Shown here: positions 39,952 to 50,247 of the stretch, in pieces
How the letters are laid out: every line of letters begins with the position of its first letter
Position numbering within the stretch: position 1 is the first letter of the stretch
Assembly: GCF_039525035.1 (NCBI RefSeq)
Contig: NZ_BAAAHE010000045.1
Span: 1-64,000, forward strand
Length of the DNA: 64,000 nt
Direction: 5' to 3'
From: Sporichthya brevicatena
GTDB lineage: Bacteria > Actinomycetota > Actinomycetes > Sporichthyales > Sporichthyaceae
Notes under the pieces: generated by a model
The model's database searches: none
Seen by the model: only the letters and a program-made list of their open reading frames with translations
Told to the model about the DNA's origin: nothing
Position numbers and translations under genes: made by a program

Positions 39952-41067
39952 GTGAAGGAAACTCCGAGCTCGGGATTGGGCACGGGGTTGTTCAGCGGGC
40001 TCGGACATCCGGACACCGGGCACGAGCAGGTCGTTTTCTGCCAGGACCCGGACAGCGGGCTGGCCGCGATTGTCGCGATCTACTCCACCTCACTGGGGCC
40101 CGCCCTCGGCGGGACGCGGTTCTTCCCGTACCCGAGCACCGAGGCCGCGCTGGCGGACGTGCTGAACCTGTCCCGGGCGATGGCCTACAAGAACGCGCTG
40201 GCCGGCCTCGACCACGGCGGCGGCAAGGCCGTCATCCTCGGCGACCCGACCCGGGACAAGTCCGAGGCCCTGCTCCGCGCGTACGGGCGTTTCGTGGCCT
40301 CCCTCGGCGGGCGGTACGTCACCGCCTGCGACGTCGGCACCTACCCGCCGGACATGGACCTGGTCGCCCGGGAGTGTCGCTTCGCGACCGGCCGCTCCCC
40401 CGAGCACGGCGGCGCCGGCGACTCCTCGATCCTGACCGCCTGGGGCGTCTACCAGGCCATGCGCGCCTGCGCGGAGCACGCGTGGGGCGACCCGAGCCTC
40501 GGCGGCCGGCGCGTCGGCGTCGCCGGCGTCGGCAAGGTCGGCCGGCACCTGGTCGACCACCTGGCGGCCGAGGGCGCGGACATCCTGGTCACGGACGTGT
40601 CCGGCGCGGCGCTGGCCCGCGTCCAGGCCGACCACCCGGAGGTCCGGATCGTCGCCGACACCGACACGCTCATCCGCTCCGACCTGGACGTCTACGCCCC
40701 CTGCGCCCTCGGCGGGGCGCTGAACGACGAGACCGTCCCGGCCCTGAGCGCCCGCGTCGTCTGCGGCGGGGCCAACAACCAGCTCGCGCACCCCGGCGTC
40801 GAGAAGGCCCTGCAGGACCGCGGGGTGCTCTACGCCCCGGACTACCTGGTCAACGCCGGGGGCGTCATCCAGGTCGCGGACGAGCTCGACGGCTTCAACT
40901 TCGAGCGCGCGAAGGCCCGCGCCGGTGCGATCTACGACACCACGAAGCGCGTGTTCGCCCTGGCCGAGGCCGAGGGTGTGCCGCCTGCGGTGGCCGCGGA
41001 CCGCCTGGCCGAGGCGCGGATGCGCTCCGTCGGACGCCTGCGGGGGATCCTGCTTCCGGGGACGTGA
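39952..41067 (+). CDS. vdh: Valine/leucine dehydrogenase (Glu/Leu/Phe/Val family)
   Basis: 371 residues. Reversibly deaminates branched-chain amino acids with NAD. Seen: [47 protein letters not shown] (substrate Lys residues, catalytic Lys in GGGKAV), [13 protein letters not shown], the Rossmann motif [17 protein letters not shown], and [12 protein letters not shown] 39952 follows AGAGGAAGG. Position beside bldC and DUF3073 supports naming as vdh, which in streptomycetes feeds polyketide precursor supply; activity as leucine dehydrogenase is an equal possibility. Confidence 0.92.
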   Translation: MKETPSSGLGTGLFSGLGHPDTGHEQVVFCQDPDSGLAAIVAIYSTSLGPALGGTRFFPYPSTEAALADVLNLSRAMAYKNALAGLDHGGGKAVILGDPTRDKSEALLRAYGRFVASLGGRYVTACDVGTYPPDMDLVARECRFATGRSPEHGGAGDSSILTAWGVYQAMRACAEHAWGDPSLGGRRVGVAGVGKVGRHLVDHLAAEGADILVTDVSGAALARVQADHPEVRIVADTDTLIRSDLDVYAPCALGGALNDETVPALSARVVCGGANNQLAHPGVEKALQDRGVLYAPDYLVNAGGVIQVADELDGFNFERAKARAGAIYDTTKRVFALAEAEGVPPAVAADRLAEARMRSVGRLRGILLPGT

Positions 41068-41178
41068 CCGGGTCGCCGTGTCGCGCGGCGGTTCCACCAG
41101 GTACCGTGGGCACCGGAATCGAGCCAAGAACTGACGCGCCGCACGGGGCCTTAGCCCCTGCACAGAGGGGGTCGAGCC

Positions 41179-41376
41179 ATGGGGCGCGGCCGAGCCAAGG
41201 CCAAGCAGACGAAGGTCGCCCGCGAGCTGAAGTACAGCACCGGCGGGACGGACCTCGAGCGGCTGCGTGCCGAACTCGTGGGCAGCGGCAACGCCCAGGA
41301 GAACGACGCCGTCGCGGACGACGAGGACGACCCCTACGCCGCGTACGTCGACCCGGACGAGGACGACGACCGCTAG
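41179..41376 (+). CDS. DUF3073 family small acidic protein
   Basis: 65 residues: MGRGRAKAKQTKVARELKYS at the basic N-terminus and a strongly acidic tail (DDEDDPYAAYVDPDEDDD). This is the DUF3073 family, limited to actinobacteria and typically encoded beside purM. Function is unknown. The ATG has GAGGGGG upstream. It converges on purM. Confidence 0.93.
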   Translation: MGRGRAKAKQTKVARELKYSTGGTDLERLRAELVGSGNAQENDAVADDEDDPYAAYVDPDEDDDR

Positions 41377-41415
41377 GTCCGTCCCCGGGTCTGTCCCGGT
41401 CCCCCGCGGACCGTC

Positions 41416-42510
41416 CTAGGGCCCGTGCGACCCGTGCAGGGTCGCCCGACCGGTCCCGGGCGTGATCTCGCCGAGCACCCACGCCGGGAGCCCGCGCGCC
41501 GCCAGGCGGGCGAGCACGGCGTCGGCGTCCGTCGGCGCGACGACGGCGACCATGCCGACGCCCATGTTCAGCGTGCGCTCCAGCTCGAGCTGGGCGACGC
41601 CGCCGAGCTCGCCGATCAGGGCGAAGATCGCCGGCGGGGTCCAGGTCGTGCGGTCGAGCGCGGCGTCGACGCTCGCCGGGAGCACCCGCTCCAGGTTCGC
41701 CGCGAGCCCGCCGCCGGTGACGTGGCACAGCGCGTGGACCTCGAGCTTCGGGCCCGCGGCGGAGCCGCGGAGCAGGTCCAGGCAGTCGAGCGAGTAGATC
41801 CGGGTCGGCTCGAGCAGCTCCTCGCCGAGCGTCCGGCCGAGCTCCGGGACGTCGCGGTGGACGTCCCAGCCGGCGGTCGCGAAAAAGACGTGGCGGGCGA
41901 GCGAGTACCCGTTGGAGTGCAGGCCCGACGCGGCCATGGCGATGACGACGTCCCCGGCGCGGACGCGGTCGGCACCGATCAGGTCCGGCTCGTCGACGAC
42001 GCCCGTGCCGGCGCCGGCGATGTCGTACTCGTCGGGCCCGAGCAGGCCGGGGTGCTCCGCGGTCTCGCCGCCGACCAGCGCGCAGCCGGCGCGGCGGCAG
42101 CCCTCGGCGATGCCGGAGACGATCGCGGCGATCCGCTCCGGGACGACCTTGCCGCAGGCGATGTAGTCGGTCATGAACAGCGGCTCGGCGCCGCAGACGA
42201 CGAGGTCGTCCATGACCATCGCGACCAGGTCGATGCCCACGGTGTCGTGGACGTCCATCCGCTGCGCGATCGCGACCTTCGTGCCGACGCCGTCGGTGGC
42301 GCTGGCGAGCAGCGGCGCGGTCATGTTCTTGAGCGCGTCGGCCCGAAACAGGCCGGCGAACCCGCCGAGCCCGCCGAAGACCTCGGGCCGGCCGGCGCGG
42401 GCCACGGAGGCCTTCATCAGCTCGACCGCGCGGTCGCCGGCCTCGATGTCGACACCGGCCGCCGCGTACGTGGCGCCCCCGGTCCGCTCGCTCACGGGTG
42501 CCTCGCTCAC
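41416..42510 (-). CDS. purM: Phosphoribosylformylglycinamidine cyclo-ligase
   Basis: 364 residues. AIR synthase, fifth step of purine synthesis, ATP-dependent ring closure of FGAM to AIR. Family pattern: YAAAGVDIEAGDRAVELMK, LLASATDGVGTKVAIAQ, DLVVCGAEPLFMTDYIACGK, ALVGGETAEHPGL and ASGLHSNGYSLAR, ending with HVTGGGLAANLERV. The GTG start at 42510 overlaps the purF stop (GTGA); a second GTG five codons in is an alternative. It is the last gene of the purF-purM operon. Confidence 0.96.
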   Translation of the reverse strand: MSEAPVSERTGGATYAAAGVDIEAGDRAVELMKASVARAGRPEVFGGLGGFAGLFRADALKNMTAPLLASATDGVGTKVAIAQRMDVHDTVGIDLVAMVMDDLVVCGAEPLFMTDYIACGKVVPERIAAIVSGIAEGCRRAGCALVGGETAEHPGLLGPDEYDIAGAGTGVVDEPDLIGADRVRAGDVVIAMAASGLHSNGYSLARHVFFATAGWDVHRDVPELGRTLGEELLEPTRIYSLDCLDLLRGSAAGPKLEVHALCHVTGGGLAANLERVLPASVDAALDRTTWTPPAIFALIGELGGVAQLELERTLNMGVGMVAVVAPTDADAVLARLAARGLPAWVLGEITPGTGRATLHGSHGP

Positions 42511-44030
42511 GGGTTGGACGTCGTCGTGATGCTGTGCGTCGGCGTCTGGATGGCCGGGGTGGCCGTCTCCAGCACGTGCTTGCCGAGCAGTTCGGGATCC
42601 GGCAGCTCGACCGGGTACTGACCGGTGAAGCAGGCCGAGCACAGGCGCTCCGGCGCGATGGTGGTCGCGGCGTAGAGCCCGTCGAGGGAGATGTAGGCGA
42701 GCGAGTCGGCGCCGACCGAGGCGCAGATCTCCTCGGTCGAGAGGCCGTTGGCGATCAGCTCCGCGCGGGTGGCGAAGTCGATGCCGTAGAAGCACGGCCA
42801 CTTCACCGGCGGGGACGAGATGCGGATGTGCACCTCGCGGGCGCCGGCCTCGCGGAGCATCCGCACGAGCGCGCGCTGGGTGTTGCCGCGCACGATCGAG
42901 TCGTCGACGACAACGAGGCGCTTGCCCTCGATGACCTCGCGCAGCGGGTTGAGCTTGAGCCGGATACCCAGCTGACGGATCGTCTGCGAGGGCTGGATGA
43001 ACGTGCGCCCCACGTAGGAGTTCTTCACGAGCCCCTGGCCGTAGGGGATGCCGCTCTCCTGCGCGAAGCCGATCGCGGCGGGGGTGCCGGACTCGGGCGT
43101 CGCGATGACCAGGTCGGCCTCGACGGGGGCCTCCCGGGCCAGCTGGCGACCCATCTCCAGGCGCGAGGCGTTGACGTTGCGGCCCGCGATCTCGGTGTCG
43201 GGACGGGCCAGGTAGACGTACTCGAAGACGCAGCCCTTGGGGTCGGCCTGGGCGAAGTGCTGGCTGCGCAGGCCGGCCTCGTCGATCGCGATCAGCTCGC
43301 CCGGCTCGATCTCGCGGACCCGCGCGGCGCCGACGATGTCCAGCGCGGCGGTCTCGGACGCGACGACCCAGCCCCGCTCGAGGCGGCCGAGCACCAGCGG
43401 GCGGATGCCCTGCGGGTCGCGGGCGGCGTAGAGCGTCGACTCGTCCATGAACACGAACGAGAACGCGCCGCGCAGCTGCGGCAGCAGGTCCATGGCCGCG
43501 GCCTCGAGCGACCGGCTCGGGTGCGAGGCGAGGAGCTCGGTGACGAGGTCGGTGTCCGACGACGCCGCCTGACCGCCCTGGCGGCGGACGCGCTCGCGGT
43601 CGAGGTTGCACTGGTTCGCGACCAGCTCGGCGAGGTCACCGGTGTTGGTGAGGTTGCCGTTGTGCGCGACGGCGGCCGAGCCCGTCGGCGTCGAACGGAA
43701 CGTCGGCTGGGCGTTCTCCCACGTCGGCGAGCCGGTCGTGGAGTAACGCGTGTGGCCGATCGCGATGTGGCCGATCAGCGAGTTGAGCGTCGACTCGTCG
43801 AAGACCTGGGGCACGAGGCCCATGTCCTTGTAGACGACCACCGACTGTCCGTCGCCCACCGCAATGCCGGCCGACTCCTGGCCGCGGTGCTGGAGGGCGT
43901 AGAGACCGAAGTAGGTGAGCTTCGCCACCTCTTCGCCGGGGGCCCAGACTCCGAAGACACCGCACGCGTCCTGCGGGCCTTTTTCGAAGGGGTCAAGATC
44001 GGTCGAGAGCTTGCCGTCGCCTCGGGGCAC
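42507..44030 (-). CDS. purF: Amidophosphoribosyltransferase
   Basis: 507 residues. First committed step of purine synthesis: PRPP plus glutamine to phosphoribosylamine. Glutaminase domain: DACGVFGVWAPGEEVAKLTYFGLYALQHRGQESAGI, with the Cys that is normally freed by cleavage. The phosphoribosyltransferase domain has VVVDDSIVRGNTQ (PRPP loop) and the late Cys-rich RLCSACF of the Fe-S type. GTG 44030 gives the normal VPRGDGKLSTDL N-terminus; a GTG at 44054 lies inside the preceding gene. The stop overlaps purM. Confidence 0.95.
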   Translation of the reverse strand: MPRGDGKLSTDLDPFEKGPQDACGVFGVWAPGEEVAKLTYFGLYALQHRGQESAGIAVGDGQSVVVYKDMGLVPQVFDESTLNSLIGHIAIGHTRYSTTGSPTWENAQPTFRSTPTGSAAVAHNGNLTNTGDLAELVANQCNLDRERVRRQGGQAASSDTDLVTELLASHPSRSLEAAAMDLLPQLRGAFSFVFMDESTLYAARDPQGIRPLVLGRLERGWVVASETAALDIVGAARVREIEPGELIAIDEAGLRSQHFAQADPKGCVFEYVYLARPDTEIAGRNVNASRLEMGRQLAREAPVEADLVIATPESGTPAAIGFAQESGIPYGQGLVKNSYVGRTFIQPSQTIRQLGIRLKLNPLREVIEGKRLVVVDDSIVRGNTQRALVRMLREAGAREVHIRISSPPVKWPCFYGIDFATRAELIANGLSTEEICASVGADSLAYISLDGLYAATTIAPERLCSACFTGQYPVELPDPELLGKHVLETATPAIQTPTHSITTTSNP

Positions 44031-44040
44031 GTACTCGATT

Positions 44041-44871
44041 CTAGGTGCCCGCACCCACCAGGTCGGACGTGGCTTGCAGCACGTGCGGCCAGGCCGACGA
44101 TCCGGGCGTCACGAGCGTGAAGTGGTCCTCCCACTCGAGCACCCGCAACTCGGTCGCGTCGCCGGCCTCGCGAGCCGCCGCGGCGTACACCGCGCCGCAG
44201 TCCACGGGCACGTGCTCGTCCAGCCCGCCGTGCAGGCAGATCGTCGGGACGCCGGTCGGCACCAGCCGCGCCGGGTCGGCGACGGCGTAGCGGCCGTCCG
44301 GGTCGTCCTCGGGCGCGGCGCCGAGGAACGCCTCGACGGCGCCGTCCCCGAGCCCGGCGGCGACGGCCCACTCCAGGTGCGCGACGCCGGCGAGGCAGAG
44401 GACCCCGCGGATCGGCGGCGGGGTCGCGCGGTGCCCGGGTGCCTCCGCGGGCAGGCGGTGCCGGCTCGCGGCCCACAGGGCGAGGTGCCCGCCGGCGGAG
44501 TGGCCCATCAGCACGACGCGCTCCGCGTCGACCAGGCCGGGCTCCAGCTCGGTCAGCAGCTCGGGCAGGACGTCGAGCGCGGCGGCGACGTCGAGCAGCG
44601 TCTCCGGGTAGCCGCCGCCCCCGCCGACGCGGCGGTACTCGATCGCGGCGACGACGTAGCCGTGCCCGGCCAGAGCGGCGCACTGCGGGGCCGTGTGGCC
44701 GCGGTCGTACTGCTCGCGCCAGAACCCGCCGTGGATCACCACGACCAGCGGGCGGCCGCCCGCGTCCGGGGGTGCGAGCACCTCGACGACGTGGTCACGG
44801 TGGCGGCCGTAGCGCACCTGCTCGTGCCGCAGCCCCTCCGCCGCGGCGGCGGACCGAAACTCCGGATGCAT
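44041..44871 (-). CDS. Alpha/beta hydrolase (esterase)
   Basis: 276 residues of the alpha/beta-hydrolase fold. Oxyanion motif VVVIHGGFW, nucleophile GHSAGGHLAL (Ser), and acid/base residues in ICLHGGLDEHVPVD (Asp) and WEDHFTLV (His). Resembles kynurenine formamidase-like or acyl esterases, but the substrate cannot be told. ATG 44871. The stop lies 10 bases before purF on the same strand, so it may be co-transcribed with purF-purM. Confidence 0.88.
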   Translation of the reverse strand: MHPEFRSAAAAEGLRHEQVRYGRHRDHVVEVLAPPDAGGRPLVVVIHGGFWREQYDRGHTAPQCAALAGHGYVVAAIEYRRVGGGGGYPETLLDVAAALDVLPELLTELEPGLVDAERVVLMGHSAGGHLALWAASRHRLPAEAPGHRATPPPIRGVLCLAGVAHLEWAVAAGLGDGAVEAFLGAAPEDDPDGRYAVADPARLVPTGVPTICLHGGLDEHVPVDCGAVYAAAAREAGDATELRVLEWEDHFTLVTPGSSAWPHVLQATSDLVGAGT

Positions 44872-44943
44872 GCCGCGGAGCCTCCCACGGCAACCGGGTG
44901 CATCCCATTGACTGCGTTTCGTGTCGGCCGTTGCACTACGGCC

Positions 44944-45318
44944 ATGCGCACCCCTCTGCTCGTCACCGTCGTCGGCGCGACCCTGCTCGCGGGTCTCGCC
45001 GACCCGGCGGCCGCCGACAGCCGCGGCCGCATCAAGCTCTGCGTCACCGGCGGCGGCCCGCTCGGCGTCTTCGCCGACGGCCCCGACCTCCGCACCGCGA
45101 CGCTGACGAACAAGTGCAAGGGCTTCCTGGTCCGCCCCGGCCAGTACTACGTCGGGATCCAGGGCTACGCGGTCCCGGACAACTGCTCCTCCAACGGCGC
45201 CACCGTCCGCCGCGGCAAGTACAGCTACCGCGCCCCGGAGACCCTCCTCACCACCGTCGAGCCGGCGAAGACCACGAAGATCACCTTCGCCCTCGACTGC
45301 TCCCTCCCGACCCGCTGA
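44944..45318 (+). CDS. Small secreted protein of unknown function
   Basis: 124 residues, not recognized. Signal peptide (LLVTVVGATLLAGLADPAAA, cleavage after AAA-DS) and a mature part of about 100 residues with four Cys (KLCVTG, NKCKGF, DNCSSN, LDCSLP), likely two disulfides. Starts ATG 44944, with TTGACT 37 bases upstream as a possible -35 box. It is the only plus-strand gene inside the otherwise minus-strand purine block, which suggests insertion of a small unit here. A double palindrome follows its stop. Confidence 0.75.
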   Translation: MRTPLLVTVVGATLLAGLADPAAADSRGRIKLCVTGGGPLGVFADGPDLRTATLTNKCKGFLVRPGQYYVGIQGYAVPDNCSSNGATVRRGKYSYRAPETLLTTVEPAKTTKITFALDCSLPTR

Positions 45319-45329
45319 CCCCCACCCAC

Positions 45330-45383
45330 TGGAGATGACATCTCCACCGAGAAGGGCCCGATCCCGTGGAGATGACATCTCCA
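45330..45383. repeat. Paired palindromes TGGAGATGACATCTCCA
   Basis: Identical 17-bp palindromes at 45330-45346 and 45367-45383, start-to-start 37 bp, between convergent genes. Same arrangement and same 37-bp spacing at 51494-51547. May be a bidirectional terminator or a protein-binding repeat. Confidence 0.9.
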
Positions 45384-45402
45384 CTGCCGGGGGCGGGGAG
45401 GG

Positions 45403-45756
45403 TCAGAGCAGGGCGGAGATGTCGGCGCGGTCGCCGCTCGCGTAGAGGGCGCCGGAGTCGACCGCGGCGTCCCAGGTGAGCCGCTTGGTGACCAGGGCGA
45501 GCCAGGTCGCGGGGTCGGTCTCGACCACGTTGGGCGGGGTGCCGCGACGGTGCCGGACGCCGGGGACGCACTGGACCGCCCCGACCGGGGGGACGCGCAC
45601 CTCGACCGCGGAACCGGGGTGCCGCTCGGCGAGCTCGGCCAGGGTGTGCCGGACCGCGGTCGTGACGACCTCGCGCGTGACGCCGTCGGGGTCGGCCGCC
45701 CACGCGGCGAGGGCGGCCCGGCCCTCGGCCGGGTCCACGCGTCGACGCGGAGGCAT
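45403..45756 (-). CDS. Sterol-carrier-family (SCP2-like) protein
   Basis: 117 residues: RHTLAELAERHPGSAVEVRVPPVGAVQCV, then RHRRGTPPNVVETDPATWLALVTKRLTWDAAVDSGALYASGDRADIS. It is a small SCP2-type lipid-binding fold that is regularly encoded downstream of purL in actinobacteria. The ligand and function are not known. The gap to the purL stop is only 12 bases, so it is part of the purS-purQ-purL operon. Confidence 0.88.
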   Translation of the reverse strand: MPPRRRVDPAEGRAALAAWAADPDGVTREVVTTAVRHTLAELAERHPGSAVEVRVPPVGAVQCVPGVRHRRGTPPNVVETDPATWLALVTKRLTWDAAVDSGALYASGDRADISALL

Positions 45757-45768
45757 GACGGGCGGAGC

Positions 45769-48018
45769 TCAGGCCAGGGCGGCCGGGAGCGTCGCGGTGT
45801 GGGCCTCGCGCAGGTCGGACAGCGAGATCTCGATGTCCGCGTTGATCCGCAGCGAGCCACCGCCGACCGTGCCGATCTCCGCCACCGTGACGCCGTGCAT
45901 CTCGGCGAACGCCTCGACCGCGTAGCGGTGCTGGGCGGGCACGGAGACGATCGCGCGGGCGGCGGACTCGCTGAACAGCGCGACGAACGCGTCCAGGCCG
46001 GTCGGGAGCTCGACGCGGGCGCCGATTCCGTTGGCCAGGCAGCACTCGACGAGACCCTGGGCGAGCCCGCCCTCGGAGAGGTCGTGGGCGGAGGAGAACA
46101 CGCCCTGCTCGGCGCCCTCCACGAGCACGGCGGCGAGGGAGCGCTCGGCCTCGAGGTCGACCATCGGCGGCGTGCCGCCGAGGTGCCCGTGGACGACGTG
46201 CGCCCACTCCGACCCGTCGAGCTCCTCGCGGGTGTCGCCCAGCAGCAGGATCGTGTCGCCGTCGTTCACGAAGCCCATCGGCACGCGGGTGCGGACGTCG
46301 GGCAGCACGCCGAGCACGCCGACGACCGGCGTCGGGAGGATCGCGGTCTCGCCGGTCTGGTTGTAGAAGGAGACGTTGCCGCCGGTGACCGGGACCTCGA
46401 GCTCGAGACAGCCGTCGGCCAGGCCGCGGACGGCCTCGGCGAACTGCCACATGACGCCCGGGTCCTCGGGCGAGCCGAAGTTCAGGCAGTCGGTGACCGC
46501 GAGCGGCCGTGCGCCCTTGGCGGCGACGTTGCGGTACGCCTCGGCCAGCGCCAGCTGCGCACCCGCGTACGGGTCGAGCCGCGCGAACCGGCCGTTGCAG
46601 TCGGTGGAGACGGCGACGCCGAGACCGGACTCCTCGTCGACGCGCACGACACCGGCGTCGTCGGGCATCGCGAGCACGGTGTTGCCGAGGACGTAGCGGT
46701 CGTACTGCGAGGTGATCCAGCTCTTGTCACAGAGGTTCGGCGAACCGGCCAGGCGCAAAATCGTCGCGCGCAGCTCGGCCGCGGTCGCGGGGCGCGGCAG
46801 ACGTGACGCCGTGTCAGCCTGCAGCGCGTCCTGGTCCGCCGGACGCTCGTAGGGGCGCTCGTAGACCGGGCCCTCGTGCGCGACCGTCCGCGGCGGGACG
46901 TCGACGACGGTCTCGCCGCGCCACTCGACGGTGAGCCGGCCGGAGTCGTTGACCTCGCCGATCACGACGGCCTCGACGTCCCACTTCGAGCAGATCTCGA
47001 GGAACGCGTCGACCTTGCTCGGCTCGACGATCGCGCACATGCGCTCCTGCGACTCGCTCATGAGGATCTCCTCCGGAGCGAGCGTCGAGTCACGCAGCGG
47101 GACACGGTCGAGCACGACGTGCATGCCGCCGGCGCCGGCCGAGGAGAGTTCGGTCGTCGCGCAGGACAGCCCGGCGCCGCCGAGGTCCTGGATGCCGACG
47201 ACGAGGTCCGCGGCGAAGATCTCCAGACAGCACTCGATGAGCACCTTCTCGGCGAACGGGTCGCCGACCTGGACGCTCGGGCGCTTGCTCGGACCCTCGG
47301 CGTCGAAGGTCTCGGACGCGAGCACGGAGACCCCGCCGATGCCGTCGCCGCCGGTGCGGGCGCCGAACAGGATGACCTGGTTGCCGGGGCCGGAGGCCTT
47401 GGCGAGCTTGATGTCGTCGTGCTTCATCACGCCCACGCAGAGGGCGTTCACGAGCGGGTTGCCGAGATAGGTCGGGTCGAAGACGACCTCGCCGCCGATG
47501 TTCGGCAGGCCGAGGCAGTTGCCGTAACCACCGATGCCGGCGACGACGCCGGGCAGGACGCGGCGGGTGTCCTCGGCGTCGAGCGGGCCGAAGCGCAGCG
47601 GGTCCATGACCGCGACCGGGCGGGCACCCATCGTGAGGATGTCGCGCACGATGCCGCCGATGCCGGTGGCCGCGCCCTGGTAGGGCTCGACGTAGCTCGG
47701 GTGGTTGTGCGACTCGACCTTGAACGTGACCGCGTAGCCGTCACCGATGTCGACGACGCCGGCGTTCTCGCCCATGCCGACCATGAGGACGTCGGTCTGC
47801 GGGGCCTTCTCGCCGAACTGGCGCAGGTGCACCTTCGAGGACTTGTAGGAGCAGTGCTCGCTCCACATCACCGAGTACATCGCCAGCTCGCAGCTGGTGG
47901 GCCGGCGGCCGAGGATCTCGCGGATCCGGGCGTACTCGTCGGGCTTGAGGCCGAGGTCGGCGTAGGGCTGGGTGACGTCGGGCGTCGTCTCGGCGGACTT
48001 GACGGTGTCCAGGCTCAC
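45769..48018 (-). CDS. purL: Phosphoribosylformylglycinamidine synthase subunit PurL
   Basis: 749 residues, the small PurL type that needs PurS and PurQ. It makes FGAM from FGAR with ammonia from PurQ and ATP. Key parts: [75 protein letters not shown], and the second half [21 protein letters not shown] through [13 protein letters not shown]. The GTG start overlaps the purQ stop (GTGA); a frame running to 48246 is an extension with no family match. Confidence 0.96.
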   Translation of the reverse strand: MSLDTVKSAETTPDVTQPYADLGLKPDEYARIREILGRRPTSCELAMYSVMWSEHCSYKSSKVHLRQFGEKAPQTDVLMVGMGENAGVVDIGDGYAVTFKVESHNHPSYVEPYQGAATGIGGIVRDILTMGARPVAVMDPLRFGPLDAEDTRRVLPGVVAGIGGYGNCLGLPNIGGEVVFDPTYLGNPLVNALCVGVMKHDDIKLAKASGPGNQVILFGARTGGDGIGGVSVLASETFDAEGPSKRPSVQVGDPFAEKVLIECCLEIFAADLVVGIQDLGGAGLSCATTELSSAGAGGMHVVLDRVPLRDSTLAPEEILMSESQERMCAIVEPSKVDAFLEICSKWDVEAVVIGEVNDSGRLTVEWRGETVVDVPPRTVAHEGPVYERPYERPADQDALQADTASRLPRPATAAELRATILRLAGSPNLCDKSWITSQYDRYVLGNTVLAMPDDAGVVRVDEESGLGVAVSTDCNGRFARLDPYAGAQLALAEAYRNVAAKGARPLAVTDCLNFGSPEDPGVMWQFAEAVRGLADGCLELEVPVTGGNVSFYNQTGETAILPTPVVGVLGVLPDVRTRVPMGFVNDGDTILLLGDTREELDGSEWAHVVHGHLGGTPPMVDLEAERSLAAVLVEGAEQGVFSSAHDLSEGGLAQGLVECCLANGIGARVELPTGLDAFVALFSESAARAIVSVPAQHRYAVEAFAEMHGVTVAEIGTVGGGSLRINADIEISLSDLREAHTATLPAALA

Positions 48019-48713
48019 GCGGAGCTCCCGGACATCGCCGGGGTCAGCAGGCTGTTCAGCAGCGAGGTGAACAGCACCAGGCCGTCCACGCTCGGGCCGG
48101 TCAGGGTGCTGATCGCGTGCTCCGGGTGCGGCATCAGGCCCACGACGTTGCCGGCTTCGTTGCGGATGCCGGCGATGTCGTTGCGCGAGCCGTTCGGGTT
48201 GCCGTTGATGTAGCGAAAGACGATGCGGTCGAGGGTCTCGAGCCACTCGAGCGTCTCGGGGTCGGCGATGTAGCCGCCCTCGCCGTTCTTCACCGGGACG
48301 AGGATTTCCTGACCCATCCTCAGATCACGGGTCCAGGGGGTGTCGACGTTCTCGACACGCAGCCACTGGTCGCGGCAGACGAAGTGCTGGTTGTCGTTGC
48401 GGACCAGCGCGCCCGGCAGCAGGTGCGACTCGCAGAGGACCTGGAAGCCGTTGCAGATCCCGAGAACCGGCAGGCCCTTGTTCGCCGCGGCGATGATCGA
48501 CTCCATCACCGGCGAGAACCGGGCGATGGCCCCGCAGCGGAGGTAGTCGCCGTAGGAGAACCCGCCGGGGAGCACGACGCCGTCGACGCCCTGCAGGTCG
48601 GTGTCCCGGTGCCAGAGCCGGACGGGCTCGGCGCCGGCGGCGCGGACGGCGCGCGCGGCGTCCCCGTCGTCCAGCGAGCCGGGGAACGTGACGACGCCGA
48701 CGCGGGCGGTCAT
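48015..48713 (-). CDS. purQ: Phosphoribosylformylglycinamidine synthase subunit PurQ
   Basis: 232 residues. Class I glutamine amidotransferase that feeds ammonia to PurL. Motifs: [26 protein letters not shown], nucleophile Cys in [10 protein letters not shown], and the His-Glu pair in [11 protein letters not shown] 48713 overlaps the purS stop (ATGA) and the stop overlaps the purL start, so the three genes are tightly coupled. Confidence 0.96.
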   Translation of the reverse strand: MTARVGVVTFPGSLDDGDAARAVRAAGAEPVRLWHRDTDLQGVDGVVLPGGFSYGDYLRCGAIARFSPVMESIIAAANKGLPVLGICNGFQVLCESHLLPGALVRNDNQHFVCRDQWLRVENVDTPWTRDLRMGQEILVPVKNGEGGYIADPETLEWLETLDRIVFRYINGNPNGSRNDIAGIRNEAGNVVGLMPHPEHAISTLTGPSVDGLVLFTSLLNSLLTPAMSGSSA

Positions 48714-48955
48714 GACTCCACCCGGACCGTGTACTCCTCGATCACCGTGTTGGCGAGGAGGGTCTCGGCCATCTGCTCGACCTTGGCGAGGGCGGCTTCG
48801 TCGAGCTCACCCTCCACCTCGACCTCGAAACGCTTGCCCTGCCGGACGCCGGACACCGTCTCGAACCCCATCCGGCCCAGGGCTTTCTGGATCGCCTGGC
48901 CCTGCGGGTCGAGAATCTCCGGCTTCGGCATGACGTCGACCACAACGCGGGCCAC
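48710..48955 (-). CDS. purS: Phosphoribosylformylglycinamidine synthase subunit PurS
   Basis: 81 residues: [41 protein letters not shown] is the PurS signature. It bridges PurQ and PurL in the complex. GTG start 48955. First gene of the purS-purQ-purL-SCP operon; the 69-bp gap to divergent galE must hold both promoters. Confidence 0.95.
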   Translation of the reverse strand: MARVVVDVMPKPEILDPQGQAIQKALGRMGFETVSGVRQGKRFEVEVEGELDEAALAKVEQMAETLLANTVIEEYTVRVES

Positions 48956-49024
48956 GAACGCTCCTCATGAAGTCCTGCGGAAGGATGGGGTCAGGCTACC
49001 TGTCCGGCGGAAACGGGGATCGAC

Positions 49025-49984
49025 GTGAAGCTGCTGGTCACCGGTGGCGCGGGTTACATCGGCAGTGTGGTCACGGCGCTGCTGCTCGCCGACGGCCACG
49101 ACGTCGTCGTCCTCGACGACCTCTCGACCGGCCACGCGGACGCCGTCCCGGCCGGCGCCGAGCTCGTCCGGGCCCGCGTCCACGACGCCGCGGACGTGCT
49201 GGACCCGTCGTTCGACGCGGTCCTGCACTTCGCGGCGAAGTCCCTGGTCGGGGAGTCGGTCGCCCGTCCGGAGCTGTACTGGGAGAACAACGTCGTCGGG
49301 TCGCTGGCGCTGCTGGACGCGATGCGCGGCGCCGGGGTGCGGCGCCTGGTCTTCTCCTCCACCGCGGCGACCTACGGCGAGCCGGACACGATGCCCATCA
49401 CCGAGGACACCCCGCCCCGGCCCACGAACCCGTACGGCATGACCAAGCTCACCGTCGACATGGCGATCGCGGCCGAGTGCGCCGCCCACGAACTCGGGGC
49501 CTTCAGCCTGCGGTACTTCAACGTCGCGGGCGCCCACCTCGGCGGCGCGGTCCCGCTCGGCGAGCGGCACGACCCCGAGACACACCTGATCCCGAACCTG
49601 CTCAAGGTCGCGACCGGCGAGAACCCGGAGGCCAAGCTGTTCGGCTCGGACTATCCGACCCGGGACGGGACGTGCGTCCGCGACTACATCCACGTCACCG
49701 ACCTCGCCGACGCCCACGTCCGCGCCCTGACCCGGATCACCCCGGGCCGGCACGAGATCTGCAACCTCGGCAGCGGGTCCGGCTTCACCGTCCGGGAAGT
49801 CCTCGCCGCGGTCCGCGCGGTCACCGGCCACCCGATCCCGGCCGCCGACCACCCGCGCCGCCCCGGCGACCCCCCGACGCTGATCGCGTCCAACGCCCGC
49901 GCCCGCGAGCTGCTGGAGTGGACCCCGGTCCGCGACATCACCGCGATGGCCGCCGACGCCTGGGCCTTCGCGCAGAAAGCCTGA
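49025..49984 (+). CDS. galE: UDP-glucose 4-epimerase
   Basis: 319 residues, extended short-chain dehydrogenase fold. NAD motif VTGGAGYIGSVV, active-site Ser-Thr (VFSSTAATYGE) and Tyr-x3-Lys (NPYGMTKLTVD), and the substrate region RYFNVAGAHLGG. Interconverts UDP-glucose and UDP-galactose for cell-surface sugars. GTG start 49025, divergent from purS. A palindrome of the GGGTGTCACCC family follows the stop. Confidence 0.93.
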   Translation: MKLLVTGGAGYIGSVVTALLLADGHDVVVLDDLSTGHADAVPAGAELVRARVHDAADVLDPSFDAVLHFAAKSLVGESVARPELYWENNVVGSLALLDAMRGAGVRRLVFSSTAATYGEPDTMPITEDTPPRPTNPYGMTKLTVDMAIAAECAAHELGAFSLRYFNVAGAHLGGAVPLGERHDPETHLIPNLLKVATGENPEAKLFGSDYPTRDGTCVRDYIHVTDLADAHVRALTRITPGRHEICNLGSGSGFTVREVLAAVRAVTGHPIPAADHPRRPGDPPTLIASNARARELLEWTPVRDITAMAADAWAFAQKA

Positions 49985-49998
49985 CGCCGCCGGTGAAA

Positions 49999-50015
49999 AA
50001 AGGGTGTCACCCTTT
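49999..50015. repeat. Short palindrome, GGGTGTCACCC family, after galE
   Basis: AAAGGGTG-T-CACCCTTT, 15 bases past the galE stop. It is the core of the larger hairpins at 25134-25177 and 39046-39095, here as a half-size version. Confidence 0.75.
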
Positions 50016-50247
50016 GGTGACGAGGGCGGGCGCTGGGCCGTCCGACGGACTACGAATCGGGCGCTGCGGCACATACCGGCCGACGGCGCTGGAGTTCACC
50101 CGGTCGCGAGCGCAACAGTTGGCGAAATCGCCGGACGGCGCGCGGGGGGCGTGCCTACTCTCAGTTATCTCGAAGGCCATCGCGCGGGGGTGCGGTCGCC
50201 GGATCTGAGGGCTCGGGGGAGCCTGCGATGTGTGGGCGGGTGGGGGA

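Noticed and set aside
44031-44054. Upstream GTG as purF start
   Set aside because: It lies inside the end of the esterase gene, and the conserved PurF N-terminus begins at GTG 44030.
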